Assembly: GCA_015179045.1 (NCBI GenBank)
Contig: WHUZ01000230.1
Coordinates: 1-21,562, forward strand
Direction of reading: 5' to 3'
Source: Kalaharituber pfeilii
Lineage: Eukaryota; Ascomycota; Pezizomycetes; Pezizales; Pezizaceae
DNA: 21,562 nucleotides
Shown here: one piece after another, positions 18,750 to 21,562 of the stretch
Layout: every line of letters begins with the position of its first letter
How positions within the stretch are numbered: position 1 is the first letter of the stretch
Notes under the pieces: generated by a model
Database searches by the model: none
Told to the model about the DNA's origin: nothing
What the model saw: only the letters and a program-made list of their open reading frames with translations
Program-made: the position numbers and the translations under genes

Positions 18750-19100
18750 GTTGGATACTCAGGGCAGACAGCTAACTAGAATGAACAGACACTCAGGACA
18801 AACGCTTAGGATGGTCAAGTAGGCAGAATAGATGAGCACTCAGGACGGACGGTCACTCAGGACGGATGGTCACTCAGGACAGATGGATAGACACTTAGGA
18901 CGGATAGATGGACACTCAAGACAGACAGACAGATACTCAGGATGGATAAACGGACACTCAGGATAGATAGACAGACACTCAGGACAAATAGACAGACACT
19001 CAGGATAGATAGATAGACACTCAAGATGGAAAGACACTTATCAGCCACAGATACTTACTACTTAGGATCGGCAGACATTCAGGATAAATATTTAGGATGG
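18750..19100. repeat. Degenerate minisatellite, 21-bp core unit
   Basis: The unit is GACACTCAGGATAGATAGACA with variants. It is most regular at about 18890-19030, where units are 21 bp, and more degenerate on both sides, where only the CTCAGGACRGA core recurs. Because 21 is a multiple of three, the minus strand stays open over 18857-19048 as a seven-residue Leu/Ser/Val repeat, which is a composition effect. Element B3 begins at its right edge. Confidence 0.88.
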
Positions 19101-19109
19101 ACTGATAGG

Positions 19110-19673
19110 TGTTACGGCTAAAGGTAAAGACCTACCGAATATCGGGAAGGTACCACCCCGTACTGTTATAAGACTTGCTAAGATGTATCTGATCAATACT
19201 AGGCGAGCCACGGTACACTTTGGTTGTTCAATGGTTACCTCATAGACGTGTGTATCAGTTCTTGTACGTACACTGCACTAATACATGCACGTTGCTTACA
19301 GTGCCGGTCACGTTGCTTACGTTGCAACTGGCGCCACTTACAATACCTTTACTAATAATGCACGGTTGCAATATAGATAACGCTTCGCTTGCTTATTGGT
19401 TTTGGAAAGGGGATCTGCACTATCATATGTTTCTATTACATTAGTGTTTCTATATTTACTTATCTATTTTATGAGATGGTGTCATCACGTTATAGTCATA
19501 TTATTAATTATTGATGAGTCATGTATGACAGGCACTTAATATATAAGGCCCAGCTTCCGCCGTTAGTTATAAAGAATTAAGACACTAGCGGTGTCCTAAG
19601 TTTTACTTAAAACTCTATGTTCATCACGTACCTTTCGCCCGCTCTTCTTCGTCGCTCGCCTTTAGCCGTACCA
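19110..19673 (+). repeat. Element B3 5' LTR
   Basis: It begins TGTTACGGCTAAAGG at 19110 and ends CCTTTAGCCGTACCA at 19673, a 15-bp terminal inverted repeat with one mismatch and length 564 bp. No 3' LTR is in view, so the right boundary rests on this inverted repeat and its counterparts in B1 and B2. It carries a 12-bp direct repeat (19288-19299 and 19309-19320) not found in B1 or B2. Confidence 0.83.
19538..19602 (+). promoter_or_regulatory. LTR core promoter of B3: TATA box plus start-site hairpin motif
   Basis: AATATATAAG (19538-19547) is followed 32-33 nt on by AAGAATTAAGACACTAGCGG and TGTCCTAAGTT (19572-19602). GACAC and GTGTC can pair around a five-base loop. This is the best preserved example of the motif. 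Start of transcription here is inferred from distance to TATA. Confidence 0.65.
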
Positions 19674-19751
19674 TACGTACCGGACCGCTACCGCTTAGTA
19701 ACGTTGAGCGCCTGGCCTAATATTACACCGCTCGACTTCTATTTTATCCCT

Positions 19752-20069
19752 ATGCTCCACGTCCTACTCCTGATTATACTGATTGCATGCTTGATAATTG
19801 CTGACGACCACAATCTATTAACTCGCACGCAAGAGTTAAGAGAGCAGATTGATTTCTACCACGACGAGCTTGCATCGCAGCAACTGCAGCAAGAACAACT
19901 CTGTACCGACGTTGAGTTTTTGTGGCAAGAGGTTAACGAGGGCCACCAGCTCCGACTAGCTACCGACGATCACATCCGCTGGCTAGCATTACAGCTGAAT
20001 ACCACTAGGCGAGAGTTAACCATCGCCCGCTCGCATCTCTCCCCCGTGCAAAGAGCCAGACTCGCGTAA
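19752..20069 (+). CDS. Element B3: ORF1, small membrane-anchored coiled-coil protein of unknown function
   Basis: Open for 105 residues from ATG 19752. An upstream in-frame ATG at 19617 would give 150 residues but starts inside the LTR, and its extension is not in the same frame in B2, so the later start is preferred. Residues 2-18 (LHVLLLIILIACLIIAD) form a probable transmembrane or signal-anchor helix. The rest is polar, with heptad-like Leu/Gln/Glu spacing (ELREQIDFYHDELASQQL, then VEFLWQEVNEG), suggesting a coiled coil, and a basic C-terminus. It ends in TAA, with ACC and then the gag ATG in the same frame. B1 and B2 have the same 318-bp length and the same TAA. It could be an accessory protein, or an N-terminal Gag extension reached by readthrough. 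Confidence 0.72.
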   Translation: MLHVLLLIILIACLIIADDHNLLTRTQELREQIDFYHDELASQQLQQEQLCTDVEFLWQEVNEGHQLRLATDDHIRWLALQLNTTRRELTIARSHLSPVQRARLA

Positions 20070-20072
20070 ACC

Positions 20073-21562
20073 ATGGCGTCAGAAGCTCTCCGGGACGACT
20101 CCATGGAGGTGGCCTCACTGCTCCGTGACCAACCTTTTAACCCAGAGGAACACGAAGATTCAATCCACGGCTCCATGGAAGCTGACCCAGAGTATGATCC
20201 GGCTGCTGAACCTCCAGTCGCCTACGCACCTGGACTATTACCCAGAGCCACAATCCCCAAGGCGATTAAACCAGCGGAAGTACCCCTACAAGGAACGCCG
20301 CATGTACAATTCCAGCCCTTACTCTCTGCACCGGAATACCCTCCGTCACAGTATGCTCGGCAACAATACCTTTGGCAACAGCAGCAGAGTCAGTCATCAC
20401 CATACCTACCGCTGCAACAAGCCTCCACCTTCTCCGAGATTCTGGGAGTGCAATCACCGAAACCGAGAGGATCGATTTTATGGGTGTTTGGATCTATGTG
20501 GGGATCTGCATCTTCACCCTCCTCAAAGGGAAAGAAGGCGGTACACCGGACCCCTACACCAGCTTCCGAAACATCGAAGAAGGTGGCACAGGCCTATAAA
20601 GAAACACCAGAAATGGTAGCCTTCTGAAAGACCGTAAACGAGACTGCTCAGAAGCTAAAGGAAGCTACGGAGCAAACGTCGGACGAAGCCAGAAAAGCCC
20701 TCACGGATATCGCAAATCTCACCACCACCTACCACCAACAGAGAGAGGCCGACCAGGCTACGACTACCCACAACCTGGAAGCCCTGAGGGACGAACTCCT
20801 GGGTCATATGCAACAGCAGTATAACAACTTCGACGACTGCCTAAAACAACAATGGGCCGCCTTGGATACTAAGTTCACGGCTGCTCTTCAGCAACAAAGG
20901 AAGGACTTCGTAACGGAATTCGCCAACTAGATCAACCCCCTCGTCGTCGAATTCAACACGATGGCGAACACATTGGGGACCCTGGTGAAACTAGCCCAGG
21001 CAAAGAAGCCGGATCCAGCCAAACCTTCTGGAAACGCTCCTCCGCCCCCGGCTCCTCCTGCTGCGCCTCCCGGTGGTGACTCACCTCCTCCTCCAGATCC
21101 TCACGGTGGTGGCGGTGGCGGCGGCCCCCTCCTGGTGGACATCGATCTCCCCGCCGAGAGGCCCTTCTCCACCTAGACAAGAACCAAAAGTCTCTCTCCG
21201 AGTGAACATCCCAACCTTCAACGGACGATGGGATAAGGTTAACGATTTTTTCCACTGGCTTCAATCATACTTCCGGATGACTGGAGCCGACAGCAATCAA
21301 CTAAGACTCGACCTGCTTACCCAATGTATGGAGGGAAAAGCATCAGACTGGTGGCGGGATACTAAGGACATAGTAGCGACCTGGACAGAAGCCAAAGTGC
21401 TCATTCGGGCCGCATACTCAAACCCTCAGGAGACGGCCGAAGCTGTGCAAAACTCCAAAGGTAAAGCATACCGGAACAATTATTGACTTCTTCACAGAAA
21501 TTGATGGCTCAACCGGCTTGCCAAAGTACCGACCAAGCCTCATCGCCATCGTAATGCCAAAT
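20073..21562 (+). pseudogene. Element B3: gag, nearly open but broken, continues past window
   Basis: The start is ATG 20073 (MASEALRDDSMEVAS), six nt after the start of the ORF1 TAA. The order is an acidic/Pro-rich N-terminus with a Gln-rich stretch near 20350-20420, a helical coiled-coil region (20640-20930), a Pro/Gly linker (21040-21130) and a gag core from about 21205 (VNIPTFNGRWDKVNDFFHWL). The core continues with LRLDLLTQCMEGKASDWW and DIVATWTEAKVLIRAAYS. Breaks: TGA at 20625-20627 where B1 has TGG, TAG at 20928-20930 for a likely CAG, a net +1 shift between 21107 and 21180, and several one-base losses after 21447. The knuckle lies beyond the window. Confidence 0.87.

Larger units (their letters stand above)
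19110..21562 (+). mobile_element. Element B3: youngest B-family Ty3/gypsy copy, right end outside window
   Basis: LTR, ORF1 and most of gag are present and the element continues past the window. Compared with B1 and B2 it keeps CpG and CpA sites and long open frames (450 bp over ORF1, 555 bp in N-terminal gag). It therefore escaped most RIP and is probably the most recent insertion. Two stops and several single-base indels still break gag as it stands. Confidence 0.92.

Noticed and set aside
18857..19048. Minus-strand 63-codon open frame of Leu/Ser/Val heptads
   Set aside because: It follows from a 21-bp repeat unit lacking stops in one frame. There is no start context, no non-repeat sequence and no sign of selection.
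18750..19100. Possible CRISPR array
   Set aside because: The units are contiguous and degenerate, with no distinct spacers, and the context is eukaryotic retrotransposons.
19674..19712. Primer-binding site after the B3 LTR, either tRNA-type or self-primed by the RNA 5' end
   Set aside because: No TGG-initial tRNA complement follows the LTR. Complementarity to the start-site motif is limited to about seven bases (ACCGCTA) and is not supported in B1, B2 or A.
20125..20619. Overlapping 164-codon plus-strand frame and minus-strand frames within B3 gag
   Set aside because: These are shadow frames of gag, whose own frame aligns with B1 and B2.

Overview
The window looks like a transposon-only block of a filamentous fungal genome, most likely a Pezizomycotina-type ascomycete. 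It holds nested, decayed Ty3/gypsy (Metaviridae) LTR retrotransposons; I see no host gene, rRNA, tRNA or CRISPR array. The fungal assignment is an inference. It rests on LTRs that begin TGTTACGGC, on gypsy-type gag-PR-RT-RNaseH-IN order, and on heavy C-to-T and G-to-A change concentrated at CpA/TpG (many CAG, CAA and TGG codons are now TAG, TAA or TGA). That is the classic signature of repeat-induced point mutation (RIP). I cannot name the species.

Layout, left to right. (1) Element A, minus strand, 5846 to beyond the left edge: 5' LTR (about 5159-5846), gag, weak protease, RT, RNase H, integrase, a G-rich polypurine tract (617-630) and a 3' LTR cut by the window (1-616). (2) Element B1, minus strand, 10927 to 5847: 5' LTR, a small membrane/coiled-coil ORF (ORF1), gag with a CCHC knuckle, protease-like region, RT, RNase H and the start of the integrase zinc-binding domain, where A has inserted. 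(3) Element D, plus strand, 10928-13489: a very AT-rich gag-protease-start-of-RT fragment of another family. (4) Element B2, plus strand, 13490 to about 18420: same family as B1, broken off at the end of RT and interrupted by a solo LTR of a third family (C, 16878-17533) flanked by a perfect 5-bp duplication. (5) A CT-rich segment of unknown nature (18421-18718) and a 21-bp minisatellite (about 18750-19100). (6) Element B3, plus strand, 19110 to beyond the right edge: the least mutated B copy, with LTR, ORF1 and most of gag.

Inferred history: D is oldest. B1 and B2 lie in D in opposite, outward orientations. A then entered B1 and C entered B2. B3 is the youngest. None of the elements looks able to move on its own, because every protein region is broken by stops or frameshifts; B3 comes closest in the part that is visible.

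Two observations stand out. In the B family, a 318-bp ORF of identical length sits just before gag in all three copies and ends in a conserved in-frame TAA, followed six bases on by the gag start. And three otherwise different LTR families share a short motif with hairpin potential about 33 nt downstream of the TATA box, where transcription would be expected to start.
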